A DNA stretch of 64,000 nucleotides from CAXBGS01 sp963975425 (GCA_963975425.1 CAXBGS010000010.1:1-64000); one strand, 5' to 3'. Numbered from the stretch's first letter, positions 18,495 through 28,427 are shown. A program made the numbers and translations. Notes: generated by a model from the sequence alone, not told the origin.

Positions 18495-19886
18495 ATGACT
18501 GGTATCTCGATCGATACGAATAAAACGATCGATCCGACCGCCCCACCTAACAAAATCGCTATGACTGCTCTCGCCAACGAAACACAGTCCTTCGAACCCA
18601 GCTTGTTGGGCAGCTTGCTGTCCGACGACACGTTTTGGCCGACCGAGGCGCGTGACCTTCAAGAGACCGGTTTGTCAGAAACCTTTGTCGAAGCGCTATT
18701 GTTAAAGACCATCCTAAGTGGTGGCACTCTTAGCGGCCGCAACACCTCCGAGCGAGTCGGATTGCCCTTCCGTGTCATCGAACCCATGTTGGACGTGCTG
18801 CGAACTCGCAAACTGGTCGCACACGTTCGTCCGGCACCTTTCAACGATTATTACTACTCATTGACCGAAGCAGGTCAGCGGGCGGCGCAAGGACATATGC
18901 GTCAGTGCAGCTATGTCGGGCCGGCACCGGTTCCGCTTGCCGACTATGTCTTGAGCGTCGAGGCGCAGGCCGCCGGTTTAGACCCGATCGACCGCGAGCA
19001 GTTGACCGCTGCCCTATCGAAAATTTCTTATCAAGATGAACTGCTCGATCAACTTGGCCCCGCGATCAACAGCAACACAGGGATGTTTCTGTTCGGACCT
19101 CCCGGTAACGGTAAAACCACGATCGCTCGCAGTCTTACTCGCTGTCTGGGCCAGGAAATTTGGATCCCCTATGCGATTATCGACGATGGCAACCTGATCA
19201 AACTGCAAGACGACGCTTTCCACCGCGAAGCCCCTGTTCCCGACGGTGACGACGCGATTTTGAAAGCACAAGAGTGGGACCGCCGCTGGGTGCGGATACA
19301 GCGTCCCACCGTTGTCGTTGGCGGTGAATTGATCATGGACAACCTGGAGGTTCGTCACGACGAGCGAAGCAACATTTGCGAGGCGCCGCTGCAAATGAAA
19401 AGCAATTGCGGTTCGCTATTGATCGATGACTTTGGTCGACAACGCATCGCACCCGAAGAATTACTGAATCGCTGGATCGTGCCGTTAGAAAACCAACTGG
19501 ACTATCTCACACTGCCAACGGGAAAGAAAGTCCAGATCCCTTTCAAGCAATTGATCATTTTCTCGACCAATCTGGATCCCGCCTCTTTGGTTGACGAAGC
19601 ATTCTTGCGTCGTGTCCCGTACAAAATTTTCGTCGGTGATCCTGCGAAGGATGAATTCCGACGTCTGATGTCTTCGGTTGGTCGTAACCTTGGCTTTCCC
19701 CCGACGCCCGAAGCGGCGGAACACATTTTGGCCTATTACGAACGCACGGGCCGAGAAATGCGCCGCTGCCATCCGAGAGATTTGCTGACTCAGGTCGCGA
19801 ATTTTTGCAAGTATCGAAAGATCGAACTGTGTATCCGACCGGAATACTTGGACCAAGCTTGCCGAAGCTACTTTAGCCAGCTGTAA
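18495..19886 (+). CDS. AAA+ ATPase with N-terminal winged-helix domain
   Basis: A 463-aa ATPase. Residues about 55-135 resemble a winged-helix domain (LLKTILSGGTLSGRNTSERV ... YSLTEAGQRAAQ). The AAA core has Walker A GPPGNGKT at 201-208, Walker B SLLIDDFG at 307-314 and sensor 1 IIFSTNLDP around 354-362, followed by LRRVPYKI. It has no signal peptide. The gene is divergent from the FHA-EAL gene and lies 104 bases upstream of the kinase-tubulin gene in the same direction, so a functional link is likely. The substrate is unknown. It could remodel a filament or complex, or act at promoters. Confidence 0.85.
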   Translation: MTGISIDTNKTIDPTAPPNKIAMTALANETQSFEPSLLGSLLSDDTFWPTEARDLQETGLSETFVEALLLKTILSGGTLSGRNTSERVGLPFRVIEPMLDVLRTRKLVAHVRPAPFNDYYYSLTEAGQRAAQGHMRQCSYVGPAPVPLADYVLSVEAQAAGLDPIDREQLTAALSKISYQDELLDQLGPAINSNTGMFLFGPPGNGKTTIARSLTRCLGQEIWIPYAIIDDGNLIKLQDDAFHREAPVPDGDDAILKAQEWDRRWVRIQRPTVVVGGELIMDNLEVRHDERSNICEAPLQMKSNCGSLLIDDFGRQRIAPEELLNRWIVPLENQLDYLTLPTGKKVQIPFKQLIIFSTNLDPASLVDEAFLRRVPYKIFVGDPAKDEFRRLMSSVGRNLGFPPTPEAAEHILAYYERTGREMRRCHPRDLLTQVANFCKYRKIELCIRPEYLDQACRSYFSQL

Positions 19887-19990
19887 CCGCGAGAACGGAC
19901 TGCGCCTGATGCCGAAACCAGCCTGATAGGTACCACGTTCTTTCCGCCGCCTCGACCGTCCGCCGACTGCGCTTTCCCGCAACCAGATTT

Positions 19991-22900
19991 ATGCCTGTTT
20001 CCCAATCCAAAAAGTTATGCCCGGGTTATCAGCCCATCGACGGTTACACTCTCGAAGAAAGGATCGGGTGTGGTGGCTTCGGTGAGGTATGGCGGGCCGA
20101 TGCGCCCGGAGGCATCAAGAAAGCGGTCAAGTTTGTCTTTGGCGATCACCAGGACCATCGCGCCGAACGCGAGCTGAAATCACTCGAGCGAATCAAAGGC
20201 GTCCAGCACCCGTTTCTATTGGCGCTCGAACGTTTCGAAATCGTCGACGGGCAATTGGTGATCGTCACCGAGTTGGCAGACGGTTCACTCGAAGACATTT
20301 TCAAGCAGCATCGCGATCGCGGATCATGTGGAATCCCGCGCAATGGTCTGTTGACTTACATGCACGACGCAGCGGACGCGCTGGACTACTTGCATGAGAT
20401 GTATCAGCTGCAGCACCTGGACGTCAAACCAGCAAACTTGTTGATGGTGGGTGGCCATGTCAAGGTTGCCGACTTTGGGCTGATCAAAGATTTGCGGGAA
20501 GTCGACTGCAGCATCATCGGCGGACTGACCCCGATCTACGCGCCACCGGAAGTGTTCGACGGTCGCCCCAGCATGAACAGCGATCAGTACAGTCTGGCTG
20601 TCATGTATCAAGAACTGTTGACCGGTGTGCGTCCATTCAGTGGCCGAACGATCGCGCAACTAGCAACGCAACATGTCCACAATGCGCCAAATCTCGATCC
20701 GCTGCCCAGCTGCGACCAACCGGTCATCGCGCGAGCACTGGAGAAAAATCCAGATCGACGGTACTCCAATTGTCGCGAGTTTGTCGAAGACCTTCGCGAT
20801 CCGCATCGTCGCTCTTCGGACAAGGACCGCGTTGCAACCACGACGGGGGCCGTCAATCTCACGTCCGGTTTAGAACCCAACGAAGTCAAGGACTTGCCGC
20901 AAATCGACGGCAAAGATTCTGGGTCGGCCAAAAACGGCCAAGCTGTTGCATGCACGCCGGTACTCGTTCTGGCCCTCGGCGGGATGGGTGCGCAATGTGT
21001 GAAACGTCTTCGTCAACAGATCGCGGTCGCTGCGGATACTCCGATTTCGCTGCATGCGGTCACCATTGACACCGATACAACATCGCTCAGAGAACTTCGA
21101 ACGGGCGAGCCGACCAAAGGCACCCCCGTGTGCCAAACACTGCACACCCCGCTTCGGTCGGCCCAAGAGTACCGTACTCGAGGAACGGAACACCTACGTT
21201 CGATCTCACGCCGTTGGATTTACAATGTCCCTCGCAGCGGACAAACCGAGGGCATGCGACCACTCGGACGCATGGCGTTGGTCGATCACGCAAGCGAAGT
21301 CGAACTGGCGATCCGCGAAGTCGCCCAAATGGTTGCGAATGCTTCCAACACGGTCGCTCCGAATGTGTTCGTCATCGGCTCCACTTCGGGTGGAACGGCA
21401 AGTGGCATGTACATGGATGCCGTCCATTTATTGCGAGATGCACTCGACCAGTCAGGCCTGGAAAGCACCAAGATTACGTCTCTCTTGATCGCTCCGGCCA
21501 TGCGAAGCGATCCGCGGCGACCATTGACGCTGCACGATACGATTGCGACGCTGACCGAAATCAAACACTTCATGAAACCGGGCAACGGATACCCGGGAGA
21601 CCCCGGTGCAAATTGGAACACGATTCCCGCCTCGCGTACGCCACTGAGAGACGCGTACGTGATCTCGGCGTCGACAGAGCCAGGCATGTTGAATCCGATT
21701 CAATCAGCGTGCGAATACATTTGGCTGCACGGCACGGGAGCCAACGAACTGTTAAGCTCCGCTCGCCTAGCACCCGATACTGCCGACAACGCCAGCATCG
21801 AAACGTCGACGGTTCGATCGGTGGGCGTCATTCAACTGACAGGCACACGCACGCGAGATCAACGACTGCTTGCCGCCACTGCGGCTAGACAACTGTTCTT
21901 GCAGTGGATCGGAAATCCGGTTGATGCCCGAACCGCGTCAATCGCTGTCGCAGAACGCATCAAGCGTCGCGCGCGAATCAGTTTGGCTGACTTTGTCGAT
22001 CCGATCATCCAATCGATGGGCGATGACCGGAATTCACGACGCGCCAAATTGATGATGCACTTACGTTCGCTGCCCGTCGAACAACTTCGTGACCCCCAAG
22101 CCTGTCGCGACCGACTGACCGAGTTTATCAGCGATCAGTGTGAAATACGCGACACCAACAACATCCTCCGCGAGCTCGCCGACACCTTACAGCGAGAACT
22201 TTCGGTAAGACTTCATGACCGAGGCTCTGATTTAAGCACAGCAATCGAATCCGTACGTTTGCTATCGGCCAATCTGAAAGCGGAACTCGAGCACGCACTC
22301 AACAGCCAAGAAGATTCTGCCGATCACCTGGAAACGTCACCGAGTGAATTAACAAGCAGCGAACAAGACTGGGGCGATTCTGGCGAACAACAATCCTCAA
22401 GCAACCTGATCGGAACGCTACGTTCGGCGACCACGATGGGGGAAGAACTTATTCGCATTTTCGCCGATCACTACGGTCGAACTCAAGCGACAGCGCTAGT
22501 GGATGTCTTGGGACGTCTCGAGGACCGGTTGCGTGACGGGGCGGGTAAGGTCGCGCAGGGCGTGAGAGCTTGTGAAAAGGGGCTTCGCGGTTCAAACGAT
22601 CCTTGGACCTCGATCTCCGCAGAAACGCGTGACCGATTGTCGCCGCATTTCGCGGAAGTTCACGGTCGACTGGCGCACCGCTGGCTGATCCGATTGCTTT
22701 CCGATGCTGCTGCCACCGTCGATCCGATTGACATGTCGGCGTGCGTCATCAACGAATTTGAGGTTTTGATCGCGGAAGACTCAAAACTTAGCGTCAAGGA
22801 AAACCGTCGCTCCGATGTTCCCGCATCGGTCAGTCATACGATCTCGGGCAAAACCGCCACCGGTGAGATCGGGCGTTCGACGATTCTTGGCCGTGATGCC

Positions 22901-23305
22901 ATATCCAATCACGGCGACTCGATGACACTGACCAGCGCGCTGAGTGACATCAATCAAGACCCTGAAAATCCAATCGTCATCCGCCCGCCGACCGTCGAAG
23001 ACGCAATCACCGTTGTCCGGCCGCCGTTGTTGGACTGCGGCGGCAGCCAACGACTGATTTTGATTGTGGGAAGCGAAGACGAGAAGAGTCAGTACGAGTC
23101 CTCGGTGCGGCAAGCACACCACGGCGAGCTGACCGTTTGCGTTGTGCCCGGGTGTATTCCCACACTCGTGCACGAAGCCCAGCAAATCGCCATCGATGAA
23201 ATCATCAAGCGACTCGAGGCGATCACGATTGGGCAAAGCGAGATTAGTCGACGACTGCTTTCACGCTGCGATGTTGACTGGCAGGGCGCGCTAACCTCGA
23301 CGTGA
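19991..23305 (+). CDS. Ser/Thr protein kinase fused to tubulin-like (FtsZ/tubulin superfamily) domain
   Basis: A 1104-aa protein. The kinase domain occupies about 20-270: glycine loop GCGGFGEV 27-34, lysine K47, catalytic loop HLDVKPANL 142-150 (D144, K146, N149; Leu replaces the Arg of HRD), DFG 161-163 and APPE 184-187. After a linker, residues from about 322 resemble the Tubulin_2 family: a glycine-rich loop LALGGMGAQCVK 327-338 and a tubulin-signature-like GSTSGGTASGMYMDA 463-477. The remaining helical region to 1104 is unassigned. No transmembrane segment is seen. Planctomycetes lack canonical FtsZ, so a kinase-linked GTPase-type protein is notable. The assignment to Tubulin_2 is from memory of the motif and should be confirmed. 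Confidence 0.85.
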   Translation: MPVSQSKKLCPGYQPIDGYTLEERIGCGGFGEVWRADAPGGIKKAVKFVFGDHQDHRAERELKSLERIKGVQHPFLLALERFEIVDGQLVIVTELADGSLEDIFKQHRDRGSCGIPRNGLLTYMHDAADALDYLHEMYQLQHLDVKPANLLMVGGHVKVADFGLIKDLREVDCSIIGGLTPIYAPPEVFDGRPSMNSDQYSLAVMYQELLTGVRPFSGRTIAQLATQHVHNAPNLDPLPSCDQPVIARALEKNPDRRYSNCREFVEDLRDPHRRSSDKDRVATTTGAVNLTSGLEPNEVKDLPQIDGKDSGSAKNGQAVACTPVLVLALGGMGAQCVKRLRQQIAVAADTPISLHAVTIDTDTTSLRELRTGEPTKGTPVCQTLHTPLRSAQEYRTRGTEHLRSISRRWIYNVPRSGQTEGMRPLGRMALVDHASEVELAIREVAQMVANASNTVAPNVFVIGSTSGGTASGMYMDAVHLLRDALDQSGLESTKITSLLIAPAMRSDPRRPLTLHDTIATLTEIKHFMKPGNGYPGDPGANWNTIPASRTPLRDAYVISASTEPGMLNPIQSACEYIWLHGTGANELLSSARLAPDTADNASIETSTVRSVGVIQLTGTRTRDQRLLAATAARQLFLQWIGNPVDARTASIAVAERIKRRARISLADFVDPIIQSMGDDRNSRRAKLMMHLRSLPVEQLRDPQACRDRLTEFISDQCEIRDTNNILRELADTLQRELSVRLHDRGSDLSTAIESVRLLSANLKAELEHALNSQEDSADHLETSPSELTSSEQDWGDSGEQQSSSNLIGTLRSATTMGEELIRIFADHYGRTQATALVDVLGRLEDRLRDGAGKVAQGVRACEKGLRGSNDPWTSISAETRDRLSPHFAEVHGRLAHRWLIRLLSDAAATVDPIDMSACVINEFEVLIAEDSKLSVKENRRSDVPASVSHTISGKTATGEIGRSTILGRDAISNHGDSMTLTSALSDINQDPENPIVIRPPTVEDAITVVRPPLLDCGGSQRLILIVGSEDEKSQYESSVRQAHHGELTVCVVPGCIPTLVHEAQQIAIDEIIKRLEAITIGQSEISRRLLSRCDVDWQGALTST

Positions 23306-23337
23306 TAGCGACGTAAACCCGAATTCTTAAGAAGCCC

Positions 23338-23377
23338 CCAAGCGGTCACGCAGACGGCAAGCGACATTGCCGCTTGG
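23338..23377. terminator. Nested inverted repeat between convergent genes
   Basis: CCAAGCGG at 23338-23345 pairs with CCGCTTGG at 23370-23377, and inside it CGGCAA and TTGCCG form a second hairpin. It sits between the convergent kinase-tubulin and PSP1 genes and may act as a bidirectional terminator, although no long T-tract follows. Confidence 0.45.
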
Positions 23378-23391
23378 TACCGTTCGGGCCA

Positions 23392-24042
23392 TCAGTTTTG
23401 CTGCGGGACGGTCGATCCTAGTGGGCCGCGTGCCTTCGCTACTCCACATCCGGCACATGCACCACTGCTGCAACTTGTGCCACAACCGCCACCGTTCTGT
23501 TCGCCGCAACCAGGGCCGCAGCCTTCATGCAACAGCTTCGCCAGGTGCCGTGAACGCACTACCTTTTCGTACTCCGAAACAATCTGCTTTGTGATCGATT
23601 CGGCGACCTGATCGACCGGACCGAGGAAGTGCATCACCAAGGTGCCCCCGTCCAGCAACTGATCGACATCCAACAGAGTCGCCGCGCATCCGGCCGCAGC
23701 CATTTCGCGTCGACAGTTTTCGATTGCGGTTCGTTTGTGACGCTCCAATCGCCGAATCAATAGTTCATCCGGTTCGGTTGTCGCCCTCAGGATGCGATTC
23801 GGCGGCCTGTGGGTCGGCTTGCGGATTGGTTCGTAATCACTTGCTGGCAGCTTGCCGCGGCTCTCGTCGTCGAAACGGTGGCGACTCTCGGTATGCTTTC
23901 GCGGCCCCATCCCGACGATCTGCGCTAGTTCCACACCACGCGGGGTACGAACGATGACGCGACCACCGGGCTGCAATTCCTCTGTCGTTTCAGCAAGATG
24001 GATCTCACCAAGAGCACCTAGACGAATGAAATATTGTTGCAT
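23392..24042 (-). CDS. PSP1-domain protein with cysteine-rich tail
   Basis: A 216-aa protein matching the PSP1 C-terminal domain family: an N-terminal beta segment (YFIRLGALGEI ... GVELAQIVG) and the core LLDVDQLLDGGTLVMHFLG with a preceding helical region. The last 45 residues hold six closely spaced cysteines (GCGPGCG, GGCGTSCSSGACAGCG), suggestive of metal or redox chemistry. Bacterial PSP1 proteins such as Bacillus YaaT/RicT work in signalling and RNA-processing complexes that carry Fe-S clusters. A similar role is an inference here. The start ATG at 24042 is preceded by no strong ribosome site. Confidence 0.85.
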   Translation of the reverse strand: MQQYFIRLGALGEIHLAETTEELQPGGRVIVRTPRGVELAQIVGMGPRKHTESRHRFDDESRGKLPASDYEPIRKPTHRPPNRILRATTEPDELLIRRLERHKRTAIENCRREMAAAGCAATLLDVDQLLDGGTLVMHFLGPVDQVAESITKQIVSEYEKVVRSRHLAKLLHEGCGPGCGEQNGGGCGTSCSSGACAGCGVAKARGPLGSTVPQQN

Positions 24043-24237
24043 TATTTTCTGGCCGCTGACCCGTCGTTGAACAAACCGACCCGAGTCAATATGGTGTGGT
24101 GCGAGAAAAACGGTACAAGTGAAGCGTTTCCGGACAACCGAGAGTCGGTCCAGTCAAACGATTCTATACGGCCCGTGCCCGACGCGTACGCCACCAATTC
24201 ACTTTTCACATAGCGACAAGACTGTCAAGCAGGAATC

Positions 24238-25275
24238 ATGACGCTGCAAGTTGAAAGCAACCAGACACAGCAGGTAAACCGGTACCAACAATGGGCCGAT
24301 GACGTTTTGTCGGGAGGCCAAATCTCACGAGAAAACGCCCAGTCGATCTTAGCGGCACCAGATGACGACATTCTGCAGATTCTGGCAGCCGGATTCCGTA
24401 TTCGTGAAAGATACTTTGGCAAAACCGTTCAGCTTTATTTCCTGATGAACGCAAAGAGCGGACTGTGCCCGGAAGATTGTGGCTACTGCAGCCAATCGAA
24501 AATCTCCGATGCCCCGGTTCCGAAATACAACATCCTCAAGCGTGACCAGTTGCTGGACGCGGCCAAGACAGCCGCTGAGCGCGGCGCGAAAACGTACTGC
24601 TTGGTGATCTCAGCGCGAGGACCGAACGAACGAGAAATGAGCGCGGTCGAGCAGATCGTTCCCGAGATCAAAGAAAAATACGGACTGGACGTCTGCGCCT
24701 GCTTGGGCTTGTTGGACCAGTCCCAAGCCGATCGACTGAAAGCGTGCGGTGTCGATCGCGTTAACCATAATTTGAACACCAGCGAATCACACTACGGTGA
24801 AATCTGCAGCACGCACACGTATGCTGATCGCGTCGAAACACTTCGGCATGTCAAACAAGCCGGCATGGAAATGTGCAGCGGCGGAATCGTCGGTATGGGC
24901 GAAACGCACGAGGACCTTGTTTCGATGGCCATGGACCTGCGTGATCTTAGCGTTCAGTCGATCCCGTTGAACTTTCTCAACGCGATCGACGGTACACCCA
25001 TGGAAGGCGCGTCGGTGTCCGGGTCCGCCGAATTGACACCGACCTATTGCTTGAAAGCCCTCGCAATGTTCCGGTTCGTTAACCCCGACCGCGAACTGCG
25101 AATCTCAGGTGGCCGAGAAATCCACTTGCGATCGATGCAGCCGCTTGGTTTGTACGTCGCCAACAGCCTGTTTGTTGGCGACTACCTAACGACCAAGGGA
25201 CAAGCACCGCAGGCGGATTATGACATGATCCGCGATGCCGGATTCGAAGTCACGTTATCCACGACGACTTCGTAA
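24238..25275 (+). CDS. bioB: Biotin synthase
   Basis: Radical-SAM biotin synthase, 345 aa, the usual length. The SAM-cluster motif CPEDCGYC gives C77, C81 and C84. The blocks YCSQS, CACLGLL, RVNHNLNTSE and CSGGIVGMGE are family hallmarks. It converts dethiobiotin to biotin using a [4Fe-4S] and a sacrificial [2Fe-2S] cluster. No other bio genes are near; it is divergent from the PSP1 gene. The last codons and the following bases contain small duplications of ACGACTTCGT, shared with the convergent esterase end. Confidence 0.96.
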   Translation: MTLQVESNQTQQVNRYQQWADDVLSGGQISRENAQSILAAPDDDILQILAAGFRIRERYFGKTVQLYFLMNAKSGLCPEDCGYCSQSKISDAPVPKYNILKRDQLLDAAKTAAERGAKTYCLVISARGPNEREMSAVEQIVPEIKEKYGLDVCACLGLLDQSQADRLKACGVDRVNHNLNTSESHYGEICSTHTYADRVETLRHVKQAGMEMCSGGIVGMGETHEDLVSMAMDLRDLSVQSIPLNFLNAIDGTPMEGASVSGSAELTPTYCLKALAMFRFVNPDRELRISGGREIHLRSMQPLGLYVANSLFVGDYLTTKGQAPQADYDMIRDAGFEVTLSTTTS

Positions 25276-25304
25276 ACCTAACGACGACTTCGTCACGCCG
25301 GCGA

Positions 25305-26846
25305 CTATTTCGTGACGCCGGCGGTCACCCCCGGCCAATCGTCCGTGCGGAACGGCGTCAGCGGAAGTCCTTCTGCGCTCTGCACGTTACAAACCGGGTT
25401 GTCGGCCCAGGCGTATCGCACCGCGACCGGTTTCTCGACCGCGTCGCTCCAGACCTGAATCGTGTCTTTATCGACGATCTTTGCTTCTGCGTGGACGAAC
25501 TTGCGGTCTTCGCCAGCAATCGCAAAACCGATCGGTTCGTTCACGTCGAAAGTATCAATCTTTGCACCGACGTGATCGAAGTCGATATTAACGCGTCCAT
25601 TGGTCATGACGACCATCGATTCATAGGTCGGACTGTGATAGGGCACTTTCAGACCATACTGATTCGCCAGGGCCCAGCGTGCTAAACGCTTCGCTACGTC
25701 TTGTTTGTTCTTGGGGTGAATATCGACCGACTCGCCCAAATTCAAAATCACCGCTTCACCCGTGTTGGACAGCTTTGACATCGTCATGGTTTGGGCTTCA
25801 CGCAATTCCGCCCAGCTACTTTCACTCGGCTCGGTTTTCTCGGCCATAAAATCAGCGAGCTGAACCCAGTAGAACGGGAAGTCACCTTGCTTCCAGTCTT
25901 CTCGCCAGCTTTGAATCATGAGCGGAAAGAGGTCACGATACTGATACGCGCGTGCTGAGTTCGATTCACCTTGGTACCAAATGGCGCCTCGGATCGTGTA
26001 GCCAAGGATGGGGGTTAGCACGCCGTTGTAAAGATTGGCGGGACGATGCTGACCGGTAAGTTGATTACGAGGAAATCGTGGCTTCGCACCTTTCTTTGTT
26101 TCCTCCCATTTGGCGAGTCGTTCCTTGTAGCTGGCGACTTCCGCTGCCATGTCGAACGTTTCGGCCAAATCATCCCACTTTTGTAGCAGATCGCTGTACT
26201 TCGCATCCGCTTCGAGTCGATCGCGGCTGACCCACGCTTCTGCTGCCGATCCGCCCCACGCGTTGTCAATCAATCCGATGGGAACATCCAAAGTCTGATG
26301 CAGCTGGCGGCCGAAGAAGTAGCCAACGGCCGAAAACTCGCCGACGGTCTCTGGTGTGCATGCTTGCCACTTTCCATCGAAGTCGTATTGCGGTTCTTGC
26401 GTTCCAACTTGCGGCACGCTGATCAAACGAATGTTGGGAAACTTCGCAGCCAGTTTTTCCAAATCCGCATCGACGGCGTTGTCGACCGGCCACTGCATGT
26501 TGGACTGTCCGCTGCACAGCCAGACTTCGCCAACAAGCACGTCTTTGAACGTTTTCGACTGATCGGCGATGACCGACAGTTCGTGGGGTCCGCCTGCGGG
26601 AAGTGGATCGAGTTTCAGATCGAATCGCCCATCGCCGTCGGCAGTTCCGGTGGCCTTGTGACCGGCAAGTTCGACCGACACCTCTTGCCCTGGCTTGGTC
26701 CAGCCCCAAACATGAATCGGCTCGTCGCGTTGTACGACCATCGAGTCGCCGAAGACCGACGACATTTTCAACTCGGCCTGGGCAAAGTCCTGAACCAGCA
26801 GCGACAATATGACAAAACAGGTGGACAACAATTGATGAAATCTCAT
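25305..26846 (-). CDS. Sialate O-acetylesterase (SGNH hydrolase)
   Basis: A 513-aa secreted hydrolase. A signal peptide (CFVILSLLVQDFAQA) is followed by the N-terminal beta domain (MSSVFGDSMVVQRDEPIHVW GW) and the SGNH serine in VWLCSGQSNMQWPV with S115. IGLIDNAWGGSAAEAWVSR carries the second catalytic block, and IRGAIWYQGESN a third. The family removes O-acetyl groups from sialic acids or other sugars; planctomycetes have many members for degrading algal polysaccharides. It is convergent with bioB, 29 bases away. Confidence 0.93.
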   Translation of the reverse strand: MRFHQLLSTCFVILSLLVQDFAQAELKMSSVFGDSMVVQRDEPIHVWGWTKPGQEVSVELAGHKATGTADGDGRFDLKLDPLPAGGPHELSVIADQSKTFKDVLVGEVWLCSGQSNMQWPVDNAVDADLEKLAAKFPNIRLISVPQVGTQEPQYDFDGKWQACTPETVGEFSAVGYFFGRQLHQTLDVPIGLIDNAWGGSAAEAWVSRDRLEADAKYSDLLQKWDDLAETFDMAAEVASYKERLAKWEETKKGAKPRFPRNQLTGQHRPANLYNGVLTPILGYTIRGAIWYQGESNSARAYQYRDLFPLMIQSWREDWKQGDFPFYWVQLADFMAEKTEPSESSWAELREAQTMTMSKLSNTGEAVILNLGESVDIHPKNKQDVAKRLARWALANQYGLKVPYHSPTYESMVVMTNGRVNIDFDHVGAKIDTFDVNEPIGFAIAGEDRKFVHAEAKIVDKDTIQVWSDAVEKPVAVRYAWADNPVCNVQSAEGLPLTPFRTDDWPGVTAGVTK

Positions 26847-27428
26847 CGCAATACTTTTCTCAACTCGACGGGGGGATGAAAGGCGCTCGCCAGGACGACG
26901 CAGCGCAGGAAGGCGGTTTCGTTAGGCAAATTCTAATCGCTGAACTTAAGTGAAAACACGGGCCGCTAGCCGCAAGGACCTCGATACGATGCGATAGTCA
27001 TCTGCATCGCTCGTAGCCTGCTCGTAGCCCGTCATCCATTATCGAAATGGATGTACGTCGATGCCAAGCGACCATCCATGTTCTTTGTAAGATGTACACG
27101 TACCGTTCAGGCTGCTGTTAAAACGTCCGGCGGTGGCAAGCGTCGATGCAGATTTACCACAGAAACAATTAGGGGTAGCTCTATCCTAACTCGCACCCTC
27201 ACCGGCGGGGGGTGGATTTCCAAGCGTTTCGGCAAGCGATTTGCTGATCTGTTATCGAATGCTACAGCAACCTGCGGGCGGCTACGAGGTTCGGCATCAT
27301 TCGAAAACTCGCATCGCTAACGTTAAGATAGAATCCTCGTCCCTTCGCTCCTTATCACAAAGAGCCGTCCTTTGACCACACACACCCCTTCTAGGTTGCC
27401 CCTGGGCTGCAGACTGGCCCACGGCGTG
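26847..27428. other. Intergenic region without supported gene
   Basis: About 580 bases between divergent genes. A rightward frame at 27051-27320 has no ribosome site and no protein-like features. I see no RNA gene. The promoters of both neighbours must be here. Confidence 0.5.
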
Positions 27429-28427
27429 ATGACGCCCAAGGACGGATATCGCGCCTCGCTTCATTGGCGAACCGTTTTCGCACTGGCGCTCATTTGGACC
27501 TCGTCCCAAGCTGCCCCGCTGCGTGGTCCCACACATGTTCATGCCGCAGTCTTCGCGGGGATGGATGATGGAACTCGCAACCGGTTCTTAGAGACCGAAA
27601 CGCCGATGCTCGGTGCGACGCTGACGGTCAATCCTGACTTCCCGCTGGATGAGTCGGCGATTTCGGGGATCGCGATTGATTCGACAAACTCGGTTCACCA
27701 AAGTGGGGTTCTGATTACACCACGACACTACGTGGCGGCCGACCACAATGGGTCCTCTGCGCCATGGTTTCGTGGCAGTGATGGCGTCATCCGTGAATAT
27801 CAGACCACCGGCAGCATCCGATTAACGACGGACTATTTCCTCGATGGCATGCCAATGACGGGCAATAGCGATATACGAATTTGGACACTCGATGACAGCG
27901 CCCCGCTGCCGGGCGACCATGGGGTCCAGCCGATGCCAATCTTGACCGGCCCACCGGCTGCCTTCCTTGACCGCGAACTTTTCGTTTCCGATCAATTCAA
28001 CCGATTCGGCCGAAACCTGATTGACGATGTCGCGCTCTCGACCTTCACCGAAACCGACGACGTTCCCAACCAACCGACCAACGCCATCTTCTATGATTAT
28101 GATTCACTGGCCAGCGGCAATGGCGTGGGCAGTGACGAAATCTATTTGTCCAGTGGCGACTCGGGTAACGCGGCGATCGCCGTTGTCGACGGCAGTGTCG
28201 CACTTGTCGGAAACCACTTTGGCATCATCACCGACACCAGCCCGCCGATCAGCGTCAGCACTTGGCTGAGCCCCTATGTTGCGCAGATCAATGAGTACAC
28301 ATCGTCGCAAGCGGGCGGATACACGGTGTCGACGATCGTCGTGGTCCCTGAACCATCATCGGCATTTGCGCTAGGGTCCTTCGCCATTGGCGCCGCGCTG
28401 CACCGCCGAAAACGCAGACCACTTTAG
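27429..28427 (+). CDS. Trypsin-like serine protease-fold protein with PEP-CTERM anchor
   Basis: The 332-aa protein is taken from ATG 27429; a TTG at 27372 would add 19 residues. A signal segment (RTVFALALIWTSSQAAP) leads into a chymotrypsin-like fold: SGVLITPRHYVAADH with the His, a later NSDIRIWTLDD with the Asp, and LSSGDSGNAA with the Ser in the diagnostic GDSG motif. Numbered from the TTG these are H125, D167 and S264. The C terminus is VPEPSSAFALGSFAIGAAL then RRKRR, a PEP-CTERM sorting signal. It is probably surface-attached or secreted through exosortase processing. Activity is inferred from the triad. Confidence 0.82.
   Translation: MTPKDGYRASLHWRTVFALALIWTSSQAAPLRGPTHVHAAVFAGMDDGTRNRFLETETPMLGATLTVNPDFPLDESAISGIAIDSTNSVHQSGVLITPRHYVAADHNGSSAPWFRGSDGVIREYQTTGSIRLTTDYFLDGMPMTGNSDIRIWTLDDSAPLPGDHGVQPMPILTGPPAAFLDRELFVSDQFNRFGRNLIDDVALSTFTETDDVPNQPTNAIFYDYDSLASGNGVGSDEIYLSSGDSGNAAIAVVDGSVALVGNHFGIITDTSPPISVSTWLSPYVAQINEYTSSQAGGYTVSTIVVVPEPSSAFALGSFAIGAALHRRKRRPL

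Noticed and set aside
27051..27320. 89-aa frame in the gap before the PEP-CTERM protease
   Set aside because: No ribosome site, no hydrophobic or domain pattern; composition fits random open frame.
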